From positions 1 through 60,194 of the forward strand of contig NZ_PHRF01000114.1 in assembly GCF_004151105.1 (NCBI RefSeq): DNA of 60,194 nucleotides, in the 5' to 3' direction. Shown piece by piece: positions 15,540-24,095 of the stretch (position 1 is its first letter; each line of letters opens with the position of its first letter). A program made the position numbers and the translations under genes. The DNA comes from Streptomyces sp. L-9-10 (GTDB lineage: Bacteria; Actinomycetota; Actinomycetes; Streptomycetales; Streptomycetaceae). The notes under the pieces are model-generated. The model worked only from the letters and a program-made list of their open reading frames with translations, ran no database searches and was not told the DNA's origin.

Positions 15540-16550
15540 ATGGACAGCACCGTGACCATCAAGGACGTCGCCGCGCGCGCCGGCGTGTCCGTCGCCACGA
15601 CTTCCCGAGTGCTCTCCGGCAACCCTTCCACGTCCGCCAAGTCCCGCGAACGCGTCCGGGCAGCCGCCGAAGACCTCGGCTACCGGCCCGACGCCCGTGC
15701 CCGTTCCCTGCGCTCCGCCCGTTCACAGACGGTCGGACTGCTCATCTCCGATGTGCGAAACCCGTTCTTCGCCGACGTCGCGCATGGGGCCGAACAGGCC
15801 GCCCTGCGCTCGTCGTACGTCACCCTGCTCGCCAACGCCAATGAGGACCCCCGGCAGCAGGACACCTATCTGGAGAGCTTTCTGACCCAGCGGGTCGACG
15901 GCATCATCATCGCTCCACAGGGCGAGGGAAGCGCCAATCTGCGCGCCCTCGCCACGAAACTGCCCCTCGTCTTCGTCGACCGGACCGTCGAAGGATTCGA
16001 GGTGCCCAGCGTCACCACCGACAACGCCGGCGGCATCGACCAGGCAGTCGCCCACCTCGCCGACCGCGGACACACCCGCATCGGCTACATCGGTGGCCCC
16101 TTCTCCATATCCACCGGCCGTGCCCGCCACGATGCCTTCGTGGACGCCGTCCGGCGTCACGGACTCGACAGCGATCCCGAGCTGATCACCTCCGGGGACT
16201 TCCGTTCCGCGAGTGGCTACGCGGCCGCCGAAAGACTGCTGTCCGGGGGGCGACCGCCGACCGCGTTGCTCGCCGCGGACAGCCTCATGGCGGTCGGGGC
16301 GCTCGGCACGCTGCGCCGCCGGGGGCTGCGGATCGGCGTGGACGTCGACCTGGTGGCCTTCGACGACATCGAGTGGTTCTCCGAACTCGACCCTCCCCTC
16401 ACCGTCGTGTCGCACGACGCCGAGGCCATGGGGTCGACGGCGATGCGGTTGCTCCTCGACGCCGTCGAGGGCGGCACAGCTTCATCGGTGGTCCTGCCGG
16501 CGCGTCTCGTCGTACGCGCGTCGTCGGGTGGGACGTGCGGGGAAGCGTAA
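15540..16550 (+). CDS. LacI family transcriptional regulator
   Basis: This 336-residue repressor has an N-terminal LacI helix-turn-helix (VTIKDVAARAGVSVATTSRVL), a hinge, and a periplasmic-binding-protein-like ligand domain that begins at TVGLLISD. The ATG at 15540 has GGAG 6 nt upstream, so I prefer it to the ATG at 15528. The perfect palindrome upstream is its likely operator. The downstream genes encode an RpiB/LacAB-type isomerase and an MHS transporter, so the ligand is probably a sugar, sugar phosphate or related polyol or acid that they handle. Confidence 0.92.
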   Translation: MDSTVTIKDVAARAGVSVATTSRVLSGNPSTSAKSRERVRAAAEDLGYRPDARARSLRSARSQTVGLLISDVRNPFFADVAHGAEQAALRSSYVTLLANANEDPRQQDTYLESFLTQRVDGIIIAPQGEGSANLRALATKLPLVFVDRTVEGFEVPSVTTDNAGGIDQAVAHLADRGHTRIGYIGGPFSISTGRARHDAFVDAVRRHGLDSDPELITSGDFRSASGYAAAERLLSGGRPPTALLAADSLMAVGALGTLRRRGLRIGVDVDLVAFDDIEWFSELDPPLTVVSHDAEAMGSTAMRLLLDAVEGGTASSVVLPARLVVRASSGGTCGEA

Positions 16551-16863
16551 GCAGCCCCGGCCGGGAGGCCTGAGCACTTCGCACGCCGGGGCGGTAACCC
16601 TGCCCCAGCCCTGCCCTGCCCTGGCCCAGCCCTCTTCCTGCCTCCTGCCTGTACACCACAACTGTCCTTCTGTACGTACGTATCGGGGAGCCGGCACCTG
16701 AGGGTGTCCGCCGTCCCGTGCTGTTCCCTGCCGTCCACGTCATGAGCGGGGATGGCGGAGCCCTGCGGCCGGACTCCGCCGAGGGAGCCGTCTTCGTGGC
16801 TCCTCCTTCGCCGCCGTCCCACCTGTCCCACCCGTCCCGCCAATCACCCTCAAGGACTGACAT
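16551..16863. other. 313-bp intergenic region, nothing recognised
   Basis: This stretch lies between the LacI-family gene and rpiB. It should contain the promoter of the rpiB-transporter pair. The palindrome-like run TACGTACGTA near 16673 is the only symmetry I see, and I found no second copy of the LacI operator. Confidence 0.4.
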
Positions 16864-17334
16864 ATGCGCATCGCTCTGGGCAACGATCACGCCGGATACG
16901 CACTCAAGGAGCATGTACGCGGAATCCTGGAAGGCCTCGGTCATCAGGTGCTCGACCGTGGCACCGACAGCGACACGCCGGTCGACTTCCCCGACATCAC
17001 CTTCGCCACCTGCGACGCCGTGCGCACCGGCGAGGCCGACCGCGCCGTGCTCGTGTGCGGCACCGGCGCAGGCGCTCTCATGGCGGCCAACAAGATCGCC
17101 GGAATCCGCTGCGGTCTCGGACACGACGTGTACTCGGCCCACCAGGCCGTCGAGCACGACGACGCCAACGCCATCGCGATGGGCGCCTGGCTGATCGGCC
17201 CCGCGATGGCGGGCGCGGTCATCGAGGCGTTCCTCGGCGCGACGTTCGACAACGACAGGGACACCGTCCGCCGGGTCGCCAAGCTCCGTGAGCTGGAGCT
17301 GAGGTCGGCCCGCGAACTCACCGCGGAAGCCTGA
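16864..17334 (+). CDS. rpiB: RpiB/LacA/LacB family sugar-phosphate isomerase
   Basis: This 156-residue isomerase has GNDHAG (6-11) at the N-terminus, the catalytic cysteine in VCGTGAG (Cys65) and the GHDVYSAHQA segment typical of RpiB. The family interconverts ribose-5-phosphate and ribulose-5-phosphate, or acts on allose-, galactose- or four-carbon sugar phosphates. The start is preceded by AAGGA in the CTCAAGGACTGACAT context. Its place after a LacI regulator and before an MHS transporter suggests a dedicated catabolic isomerase rather than the housekeeping pentose-phosphate enzyme; the substrate is not resolved. Confidence 0.9.
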   Translation: MRIALGNDHAGYALKEHVRGILEGLGHQVLDRGTDSDTPVDFPDITFATCDAVRTGEADRAVLVCGTGAGALMAANKIAGIRCGLGHDVYSAHQAVEHDDANAIAMGAWLIGPAMAGAVIEAFLGATFDNDRDTVRRVAKLRELELRSARELTAEA

Positions 17335-17463
17335 CGGCCCGTCCCCCCGCGCACAGCCGATCCCGTCCCCTCCCCGGACAAGCCCCGGCTCCCCGACGGG
17401 GCGCTCACGAACCACCCCGCGGCAGAACCCGCACCGCGTACCGCTGATCAAAGGAGATACGGC

Positions 17464-18906
17464 ATGAGCGCGAACCGCAACGCGCCGTCCGAGAACCCCA
17501 CCACCGCGCCCGATCAGGACGGCTCACCGGGCAAGCTCAGGACCTCACTCGGAGCCGCCGCCGGAACGTGTGTCGAGAACTACGACTTCGTCGCGTACGG
17601 CACCGCGTCCGCCCTCTATTTCGGCGATGTCTTCTTCCCCGAGTCCGACCCGGTGGTCGGCACCCTCCTGGCCTTCGTCACGCTCGGCGTCGGCTTCCTG
17701 ATGCGGCCGATCGGCGGCGCCATCGGCGGTCATCTCGGCGACAAGTACGGCCGCAAGCCCGTTCTGGTCGCCGCCCTGCTCACCATGGGCATCGCCACCG
17801 TCCTGATCGGCATGCTGCCCACCTACGCGCAGGCCGGCATCGCCGCCCCGATCCTGCTCGTCCTGATCCGCTGCGTGCAGGGCCTCGCCTTCGGCGCTGA
17901 GTGGGGCGGCGCCGTGATGATGGCGTACGAGCACGCTCCGCGCAGGCGGCGCGGTCTGTACGCCGCGATACCTCAGGCGGGCAACCCGCTGGGAATCGCT
18001 CTCGCCAACATCGCCTTCCTGCTGTCCATCCCGCTCGACAGCGACTGGGCCTGGCGCATCCCGTTCCTCGCCAGTTCCGTACTCATCGTCGTCGGCCTCG
18101 TCGTCCGCGTGAAACTCACGGAATCGCCGGAGTTCGAGCAGAGCAGGGCGAGCGGCGAGACGGTCACGAACCCGGTCCTGACCGTGCTGCGTGACGACTG
18201 GCGCAACATCCTGCGCATCATCGCCCTGCGCGTCGTCGAGTCCTGCGCGTACTACCTCACGGCCACCTACCTCCTGTCGTACATCACCGACCGCGACGCG
18301 GACGACCGCGGGGTCGCGCTGGCCGGCATCGTCATCGCCAGCCTGCTCGCCGTCGGTACGACGGTGCTCTCCGGCGCGCTCACCGACCGGATCGGGCGGC
18401 GGACGCTGTACCTGGCCGGATGTCTGCTGGCCGTCGCCTTCGGGTTCCCGATGTATCTGATGGCCAACACCGGCAACCCCGTCCTCATCGTGCTGACCTT
18501 CCTGGTCACCATCAGCCTGATCCACGCCGCCCTGACGGGGACCCAGGCGGCGTGGTTCGCGGAACTGTTCAAGACCAACACCCGCACGTCCGGCGCCTCC
18601 CTGGGGTACCAGATAGCGGCGTCCGTCGCCGGGTTCGCACCGTTCCTCGCGGTGCTGCTCGCCGAATCGTTCGGCTGGACGGGACCGGCGGGCTTCTACG
18701 TGGCCATCGGCCTCATCGGACTGCTCGGCGTGGCCACCACGAAGGAGACCTGGGGGCAGCAGGAACGGGCCGCCGCGGAGACGGCCACGGCGAGCGGGCG
18801 GCTGCCCGCGGTCCCGCGGCCACGGGGCGCGGGTACCGCGGAGGGCGAGTCCGACGAGGACCCGGGGGACAGGGCCGGCGAAACGGAGTCGGTACGCCGG
18901 TTCTGA
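17464..18906 (+). CDS. MFS transporter, metabolite:H+ symporter (MHS) family
   Basis: This 480-residue membrane protein has about twelve hydrophobic segments and the major-facilitator signature GHLGDKYGRKP in the loop after TM2, repeated in weaker form as DRIGRR in the second half. The RCVQGLAFGAEWGGA segment is typical of the MHS family (proline/betaine, shikimate, alpha-ketoglutarate and citrate symporters). The C-terminal 50 residues are hydrophilic and low in complexity. The Shine-Dalgarno AAAGGAG is strong. Together with LacI and RpiB it forms a probable uptake and catabolism module. Confidence 0.92.
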   Translation: MSANRNAPSENPTTAPDQDGSPGKLRTSLGAAAGTCVENYDFVAYGTASALYFGDVFFPESDPVVGTLLAFVTLGVGFLMRPIGGAIGGHLGDKYGRKPVLVAALLTMGIATVLIGMLPTYAQAGIAAPILLVLIRCVQGLAFGAEWGGAVMMAYEHAPRRRRGLYAAIPQAGNPLGIALANIAFLLSIPLDSDWAWRIPFLASSVLIVVGLVVRVKLTESPEFEQSRASGETVTNPVLTVLRDDWRNILRIIALRVVESCAYYLTATYLLSYITDRDADDRGVALAGIVIASLLAVGTTVLSGALTDRIGRRTLYLAGCLLAVAFGFPMYLMANTGNPVLIVLTFLVTISLIHAALTGTQAAWFAELFKTNTRTSGASLGYQIAASVAGFAPFLAVLLAESFGWTGPAGFYVAIGLIGLLGVATTKETWGQQERAAAETATASGRLPAVPRPRGAGTAEGESDEDPGDRAGETESVRRF

Positions 18907-18920
18907 CGCCGGTGCGCCTG

Positions 18921-18952
18921 CTCCGGTACCGGACCCCGGGCCGGTACCGGAG
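18921..18952 (+). terminator. hairpin terminator after the MHS transporter gene
   Basis: CTCCGGTACCGG (18921-18932) and CCGGTACCGGAG (18941-18952) form a perfect 12-bp stem with an 8-nt loop, starting 14 bp after the stop codon. There is no clear T run. Confidence 0.75.
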
Positions 18953-19115
18953 CCCGGCGGCGGCCGGCCACAGGCTCTCCCAACGCCCACGCCAGTCTTC
19001 GGGATCGGCGCCGCAGGCCAGGACATGGCCGTTCGCATGGATCCGATGCCGGCCGCGCCGGGCCGACCTGGACGAGTGAGTCCCGCGCACACGCGTGGGA
19101 GGAACGGCATCCATC

Positions 19116-19352
19116 TCACGGGGTGGGTTCGGTGGGGTGGTAGGTGATCAGATCTCCGGGCTGGCACCGAAGGGCTTCGCAGATCCTCGACAGGGTCGAG
19201 AAGCGGATGGCTTTGGCCCGCCCGTTCTTGAGCACGGACAAGTTGACGACGGTGATGCCCACTTGCGCGGACAGTTCGGTGAGCGTGAGGCCGCGCTCGG
19301 CAAGGAGCCGGTCGAGGTGGATCTGGATCGCGTGGAGTTCCTCCTCGGGCAT
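19116..19352 (-). CDS. small XRE-family (YozG-like) regulator
   Basis: This 78-residue protein is almost entirely a Cro/C1 helix-turn-helix (LTLTELSAQVGITVVNLSVLKNG). It is the type of small XRE regulator that is nearly always coupled to a DUF2975 membrane protein. Its ATG overlaps the stop of the DUF2975 gene by 4 nt (ATGA), so the two are translationally coupled. It probably binds the TATCGATA-type repeats upstream of the operon. Confidence 0.9.
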   Translation of the reverse strand: MPEEELHAIQIHLDRLLAERGLTLTELSAQVGITVVNLSVLKNGRAKAIRFSTLSRICEALRCQPGDLITYHPTEPTP

Positions 19353-19942
19353 CAGATGGTCCCTTCGAGGTCCTCTCGCATGCGCACGCCGTCGCGCATT
19401 ATCCTCCCCATGATCACTGCGGCGAGGCCGGGGAGAACGAGCACAAGCGACCCGGAGACAGTCGGCCCTGAACCCACGATCGGTGCCATGCTCCCGACGA
19501 GCCAGGACTGTGACCAGCCGACGACCAGGCCGGCCAGCGGCGTGCCCACGGCGACGAACCAGCCGACGACGGTGAGCCGTCGCGAGACCGCCTCGGTGAA
19601 CGGCCCCCGCTCCAGGACGGCTTTGAGCAGTTGGGAGAAGAGCAGCAGCGCGAGGGAGCCGAACAGCAGCCAGGGCAGTTCGCCCCCGAGGTCGGCGGCG
19701 CGCTGCCCCGCGGAGGGACTGTCCTGGCAGAGGCGCGTGGCACTGCCGGACGCCTCCACGCCCTTGCTGATCGGCAGGCTGTCCGGTGCCAGTGAGGCAT
19801 TGCTCCAGAAGCCTGTCTGCACGCAGACCGCTCCGTCGTCGAGCATGCGGGTGACCGCCGTGCCGACGAAGGCAAGCCCGCTGAGTACCGCCAGGACAAA
19901 GGTCACCGAGGCCAGGGTCCTGGTGAGTCGCGCGTTCATCAC
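19352..19942 (-). CDS. DUF2975 membrane protein
   Basis: This 196-residue protein has four predicted membrane segments (about 10-30, 92-112, 125-147 and 158-178) and an outward-facing loop with two cysteines (near residues 40 and 72). It fits DUF2975, a family with no settled function that is encoded with a small XRE regulator. The pair may form a membrane sensor and regulator unit. It lies upstream of the XRE gene in the operon and directly downstream of the proposed operator. Confidence 0.85.
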   Translation of the reverse strand: MMNARLTRTLASVTFVLAVLSGLAFVGTAVTRMLDDGAVCVQTGFWSNASLAPDSLPISKGVEASGSATRLCQDSPSAGQRAADLGGELPWLLFGSLALLLFSQLLKAVLERGPFTEAVSRRLTVVGWFVAVGTPLAGLVVGWSQSWLVGSMAPIVGSGPTVSGSLVLVLPGLAAVIMGRIMRDGVRMREDLEGTI

Positions 19943-19951
19943 ATCTCTCCC

Positions 19952-19998
19952 TATCGATTTTCGATATGCTCAGACTAGACCGGCATATCGATATTCGA
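19952..19998. promoter_or_regulatory. TATCGATA-type repeats upstream of the DUF2975/XRE operon
   Basis: TATCGATTTTCGATA (19952-19966) is a perfect inverted repeat with a 3-bp spacer, and TCGATATTCGA (19988-19998) is a second one. The outer parts TCGATATG and CATATCGA also mirror each other. The AT-rich sequence stands out from its surroundings. These are probably sites for the XRE regulator and overlap the promoter. Confidence 0.7.
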
Positions 19999-20094
19999 CA
20001 AGTCCATGGCGCGGTCGGCCCTCACCAGCGCTCGAAACGACGGTGAGACGCAATTCACCCACCCACCAAGCTCGATACAAGTACGGTCTACAGC

Positions 20095-20622
20095 GTGAAT
20101 GTTCGAGCCACCTCCTTCGATCACCCCGACGCCGTCAAGCTCAACGATCGCGTGCAGTCCGAGTACGCCGAGCGTTACGAGCACGAGGGCGACGCCACGC
20201 CTCTCGCCCCTGGCATGTTCGAACCGCCGCGGGGCCTCTATCTGATCGCCTACGACGACCAGGGCGCCCCGGTCGGCACCGGCGGCTGGCGCACCCAGGA
20301 GAAGAACGACGAGGGTTACGCGGACGGTGACGCGGAGATCAAACGCATGTACGTGACCCCGGAGGTGCGGGGACACGGTCTGGCCCGGCGGATACTGGCC
20401 GCCCTGGAGGACGACGCTCGTGCCGCGGGCCGCACGCGCATGGTTCTGGAGACCGGCACCAAGCAGCCGGAAGCCATCTCTCTCTACCTCTCCAGCGGCT
20501 ACGAACCCTGCGCCAAGTTCGGCCACTACCGTTTCCACGAGCTGAGCCGCTGCTACGCCAAATCGCTGGTGGACGCCACCGGCGAGCACATGCCCGCCAC
20601 TGTCCCCGCCGAAGCCGTCTGA
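20095..20622 (+). CDS. GNAT family N-acetyltransferase
   Basis: This 175-residue acetyltransferase has the acetyl-CoA motif A region (EIKRMYVTPEVRGHGLARRIL) and the C-terminal motif B region with the LYLSSGYEPC turn. Such enzymes acetylate amines on small molecules or proteins. The GTG at 20095 has no clear Shine-Dalgarno, so the message may be leaderless; an ATG two codons later is out of frame. It is divergent from the DUF2975 operon. The substrate is unknown. Confidence 0.88.
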   Translation: MNVRATSFDHPDAVKLNDRVQSEYAERYEHEGDATPLAPGMFEPPRGLYLIAYDDQGAPVGTGGWRTQEKNDEGYADGDAEIKRMYVTPEVRGHGLARRILAALEDDARAAGRTRMVLETGTKQPEAISLYLSSGYEPCAKFGHYRFHELSRCYAKSLVDATGEHMPATVPAEAV

Positions 20623-20988
20623 CCGGGCACGGACGGCCGCCGCCGGCAGACCACCTGCCCCGCGGTCGTCCGGAGCCGCCTCCCAGCACCTGACACTCTT
20701 TGCCGACGCCGACGCCGACGCCGGAGCGGCCTCAGGGAGAGGGTGACTCCCCCGCGACGCCCCGGCGCCCGCCGCTCCGCGAGCCGCGGAAGCCGGCGCG
20801 AGCGGCCCCGCGCGCCTGCCCGGCCGCGCCGACCGCACCGACCGCGAAGGCGGAACAACCGGATCGCCCCGGCTGTGACAGCGGACCGCGCTCCGATGGA
20901 TCCCGGGGGGAAACCACCGACAAGACCGAGTGGGACGGCGGCATCGGCCGTCGGACGAGAACACCACCGTTGACGAGGGAGATTCCAG
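20623..20988. other. 366-bp intergenic region before the P450 gene
   Basis: This stretch holds a short GCCGAC triplication near 20703 and the Shine-Dalgarno GAGGGAG at the P450 start. I see no operator-like palindrome and no supported small gene. Confidence 0.4.
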
Positions 20989-22206
20989 ATGAGCCAGAGC
21001 GAACAGACCGTGCGTTACCCCCTGCCCGTCGGGGGGGCGCTGGACGCGCCGGCCGATTGGGAACGTCTGCGCCGGCAATGCCCGGTCGCCGACGTCGAGT
21101 TGCCCAGCGGCGACCACGCGGCACTCCTCACCCGGCACGAGGACGTGAAAGCCCTGCTGTCCGACCCCCGCTTCGCCCGCCCCACCGCCGCCGACAACGC
21201 GGCCCGCCTCGCGCCCGACGGAGCGGGTGGTTCCGCTGTCACCAGCAACAACCCGCTCTCCCTGCCCGTCAAGGGAGAACCGCACCAGCAGTGGCGGCGC
21301 CAGGTCAGCAAGTGGTTCACGGCCAAACGCATGACAGCGCTGCGGCCCACAATGACCGCCACGGCCGACCAGCTCATCGACGACATGGTCGAGCGCGGCC
21401 ACCCCGCCGACCTCAAGGCGAACGTGGGCTTCCTCCTGCCCGTGTACGTCATCTGCGACATGCTCGGCGTACCCGCGACCGACCGGGACCGCTTCTCCCA
21501 CTGGTCCGACGCGATGCTCAGTCTCACCCGCTTCTCCAAGGAGGAGATCGAGACCGCGCAGACCGAGTTCGTCCAGTATATGTCCGAGCACATCGCCGCC
21601 AAGCGGGACAACCCGGCCGACGACCTCCTCAGCATGATGATCAAGGAGGGCGAGGGCGAGGGCCACGGGCTCTCCGACTCCGAACTCGTGGCCACCGGCA
21701 TGGGCCTTCTGGTCGCAGGACACGAGACCACCGCCAACATGATCGGCAAAATGGTGGCCATGCTCCTGGCCGACCGCAGCCGCTGGCAACAACTCCTGGA
21801 CGACCCCACGCTCGTACGCACCGCCGTCGAGGAAGCACTCCGCTTCGACACCAACCTCGGTTTCGGCCTCAGGCGCTACATCAGCGAGGACATCGTGATC
21901 GGCGACGAGGCGGTCCCGCGCGGCACCACCGTGATCTGCAGCATGCCGGCGGCCAACCGCGACGCGGACGTCTTCGACGACGCCGAGGAGATGAACCTCG
22001 CCCGCACCCCCAACCCCCACCTGATCTTCGGTGCAGGCCCCCACTCCTGCCTCGGGCAGGCGCTGGCCCGCACCGAACTCCACGTCGTCCTGGAAGCACT
22101 GCTGCGCAAGCTGCCGACCCTCGAACTGGCTGTCCCCACAGAAGACCTGGAGCGGGTCGAAGGGCTTCTGGTGGGCGGACTGCGCCAGGTCCCCGTCCGC
22201 TGGTAA
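20989..22206 (+). CDS. cytochrome P450
   Basis: This 405-residue soluble bacterial P450 has the I-helix oxygen-activation motif AGHETT (243-248), the K-helix ExxR (Glu282-Arg285) and the haem-binding loop FGAGPHSCLGQ with Cys354 as the thiolate ligand. The overall pattern resembles Streptomyces CYP105-like enzymes that oxidise drugs and secondary metabolites. The ferredoxin gene 51 nt downstream is its probable electron donor. The substrate is unknown. Confidence 0.95.
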   Translation: MSQSEQTVRYPLPVGGALDAPADWERLRRQCPVADVELPSGDHAALLTRHEDVKALLSDPRFARPTAADNAARLAPDGAGGSAVTSNNPLSLPVKGEPHQQWRRQVSKWFTAKRMTALRPTMTATADQLIDDMVERGHPADLKANVGFLLPVYVICDMLGVPATDRDRFSHWSDAMLSLTRFSKEEIETAQTEFVQYMSEHIAAKRDNPADDLLSMMIKEGEGEGHGLSDSELVATGMGLLVAGHETTANMIGKMVAMLLADRSRWQQLLDDPTLVRTAVEEALRFDTNLGFGLRRYISEDIVIGDEAVPRGTTVICSMPAANRDADVFDDAEEMNLARTPNPHLIFGAGPHSCLGQALARTELHVVLEALLRKLPTLELAVPTEDLERVEGLLVGGLRQVPVRW

Positions 22207-22257
22207 CTCCCTGTCCGGCTCGGGCCGTGACAACCATTCAGGAAGAGAGAAGGCCCC

Positions 22258-22458
22258 ATGAAGGTCACTGTCGACGAGGACAAGTGCTGCGGCGCCGGAC
22301 AGTGCGTGCTGGTCGCCCCGGAGGTGTTCGACCAGCGTGACGATGACGGCGTCGTCATCCTCCTCACCCCCGAACCCGCTCCGGCGCAGCACGCCACGGT
22401 GCGCGAAGCCGCCGCCGTCTGCCCCGCGACCGCCATCCTCGTCAGCGACGAGGCGTAG
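22258..22458 (+). CDS. 3Fe-4S ferredoxin, P450 partner
   Basis: This 66-residue ferredoxin has Cys10, Cys16 and Cys55 in the CX5C...CP pattern of single 3Fe-4S ferredoxins that serve P450s in Streptomyces. An additional Cys11 lies next to the first ligand. The Shine-Dalgarno AGGAAGAGAGAAGG is strong. It is directly downstream of the P450 gene and is followed by a hairpin, so the two form a two-gene operon. Confidence 0.93.
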   Translation: MKVTVDEDKCCGAGQCVLVAPEVFDQRDDDGVVILLTPEPAPAQHATVREAAAVCPATAILVSDEA

Positions 22459-22471
22459 GAACAGCACCAGC

Positions 22472-22509
22472 CGGGGGACGGCCGGGAGCCGTCTGCGAGC
22501 CGTCCCCCG
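22472..22509 (+). terminator. hairpin terminator after the P450-ferredoxin operon
   Basis: CGGGGGACGGC (22472-22482) and GCCGTCCCCCG (22499-22509) form a perfect 11-bp stem with a 16-nt loop, 13 bp after the ferredoxin stop codon. Confidence 0.78.
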
Positions 22510-22529
22510 ACATCTGGTACGTCGGGCCC

Positions 22530-22787
22530 GTGTTCGCCGATGGAGCGCCGCAGGTCAGCCCCATGTGGGTTGATCTGGAGGGAGAGGGCGAGGTGGCGCG
22601 CTTCATCGACGGCCAGGAGGCGCACGACCGAATGGACCTGCCGGCCCGGAAGTATCTGGGCGGCGAACGGTTCGAGTGGACCATGCCGGGGGAGCAGCGA
22701 GTTGCGGTGATCGTGCGCCCGCTCAAGGTGCGGCACATCGTCGGGGTGGAGCAATTCCGGCCCGGCGGCCCCGTCCCCGCTCCTTGA
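22530..22787 (+). pseudogene. decayed PPOX-class (FMN/F420-dependent) flavoprotein gene
   Basis: The 85-codon frame starts with an N-terminal block typical of pyridoxamine-phosphate-oxidase-like proteins (DGAPQVSPMWVDLEG). It then jumps directly to the C-terminal part (RKYLGGERFEW to RPLKVRHIVGVEQF). The central strands that bind the cofactor are missing, and intact relatives are about 130-150 residues. I read it as an internal deletion that kept the frame. A short functional derivative cannot be excluded. Confidence 0.6.
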
Positions 22788-22863
22788 GCGGCCCGTCCGA
22801 GCGCCGCCCGCCCCTCACCCCGTCCCCCAGCACCCGCCTCGCCGTTACCGGAAGGAAGCACCG

Positions 22864-23652
22864 ATGACCGACGACGTCACGCCGGACCTGGACCTCCAGC
22901 CCGAGAAGCCTCACTCCGCAAGGTTCTGGAACTACCTGTTGGGCGGAACGGACAACTTCGAAGCGGACCGACGGCTGGGTGAGCAACTCAAGGCCGAGTG
23001 GCCCGCCGCGGTCGACATCGCCCGCGCGAGCCGCGCGTTCCTCGGGCGTACGGTCCGTCACCTGGCGGGCGAGGCGGGGGTCCGGCAGTTCCTCGACCTC
23101 GGCAGCGGCCTGCCGACCGCGGACAACACCCACGAGGTCGCCCAGGGCGTCGCCCCCGATGCCCGGATCGTGTACGTCGACCACGACCCGATCGTCCTGT
23201 CCCACGCCCACGCCCTGCTCACCAGCACACCGGAGGGCGCCACCGACTACGTCGACGCCGATCTGACCGCCCCCGACACGGTTCTCGCCCGTGCGGCGCG
23301 GACGCTGGATCTGGAGCGCCCCGTCGCGCTGATGCTGCTCTCCACCATCGGCCACGTCCAGGACCCGATCGAGGCCGCGCGGTTGGTGCGGACCTACATG
23401 GACCGGCTGGCCCCCGGCAGCTATCTGGTCCTGTGCACCACGCTGGCCTCGCCGGCCATCAACGCGGCGAACGAGACCTACGCCGCCTCAGGAACGCTCC
23501 CGTACGTCGCGAGCACCGCCGACGAGATGACAGCGATGGCATCCGGTCTGACCATCCCCTCGCCCGGCCTCGGCCCCATCAACAGGTGGTATCCCGAAGG
23601 GACGATGGACCCGGACGTCGACCAGTGGGGATACGTCGCCCACAAGGCGTGA
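22864..23652 (+). CDS. SAM-dependent methyltransferase, DUF574 family
   Basis: This 262-residue protein matches the actinobacterial DUF574 (Methyltransf_19) family. It has the N-terminal HSARFWNYLLGGTDNF block, the SAM-binding FLDLGSGLPT motif and a VDHDP acidic turn. The family is very common in Streptomyces, and its substrates are unknown. GGAAGGAA lies 6 nt before the ATG. The gene looks monocistronic. Confidence 0.9.
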   Translation: MTDDVTPDLDLQPEKPHSARFWNYLLGGTDNFEADRRLGEQLKAEWPAAVDIARASRAFLGRTVRHLAGEAGVRQFLDLGSGLPTADNTHEVAQGVAPDARIVYVDHDPIVLSHAHALLTSTPEGATDYVDADLTAPDTVLARAARTLDLERPVALMLLSTIGHVQDPIEAARLVRTYMDRLAPGSYLVLCTTLASPAINAANETYAASGTLPYVASTADEMTAMASGLTIPSPGLGPINRWYPEGTMDPDVDQWGYVAHKA

Positions 23653-24095
23653 CCCTCGTGGCGGAGGGGCCGGCCCAGGGATCCGCGCTCGCTCAGCCGT
23701 CTGCCCCGCGGTGGGTCCGAGGTGATCGAGCGAACGCACCGGCCTGCGCACGCCCGGCAGATTGCTCATCCGCGGTGAGCGATGAAGGAACGACCCCTGG
23801 CCGACGCTCGCGGGCCACACCCGGTTCGGGTGCCGTTCGTGGTGCCGGAACCGGTGGGTGCGAGTCCTCGGGGCGGCGGGTGTGCGGAACGTTCTTCAAC
23901 AGAGAACCCCAACTCTGTGAAATTCAGGGAGAGAAGACTGCCTTGTCCCGGCCGCGATCACGGGCCACAGTTCCCCGCAGTGTTCGGCGATCACCTCGTC
24001 GGACGCCAGACGCACGGCCACCCGGCGACGCGGTCTCTTCGCGCCGTCGCGATCCCCATGTACGGCCGTGCGCTCTGAGACCGGAAGGAACACCT
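23653..24095. other. 443-bp intergenic region upstream of the secreted protease
   Basis: This stretch should hold the protease promoter. The section around 23890-23940 is less GC-rich than its surroundings and is the best candidate for the promoter. I see no supported gene or clear operator. Confidence 0.4.

Noticed and set aside
19975..22467. An 830-codon minus-strand frame over the GNAT and P450 genes
   Set aside because: Both sense genes have clear catalytic motifs. The antisense frame has no recognisable domain.
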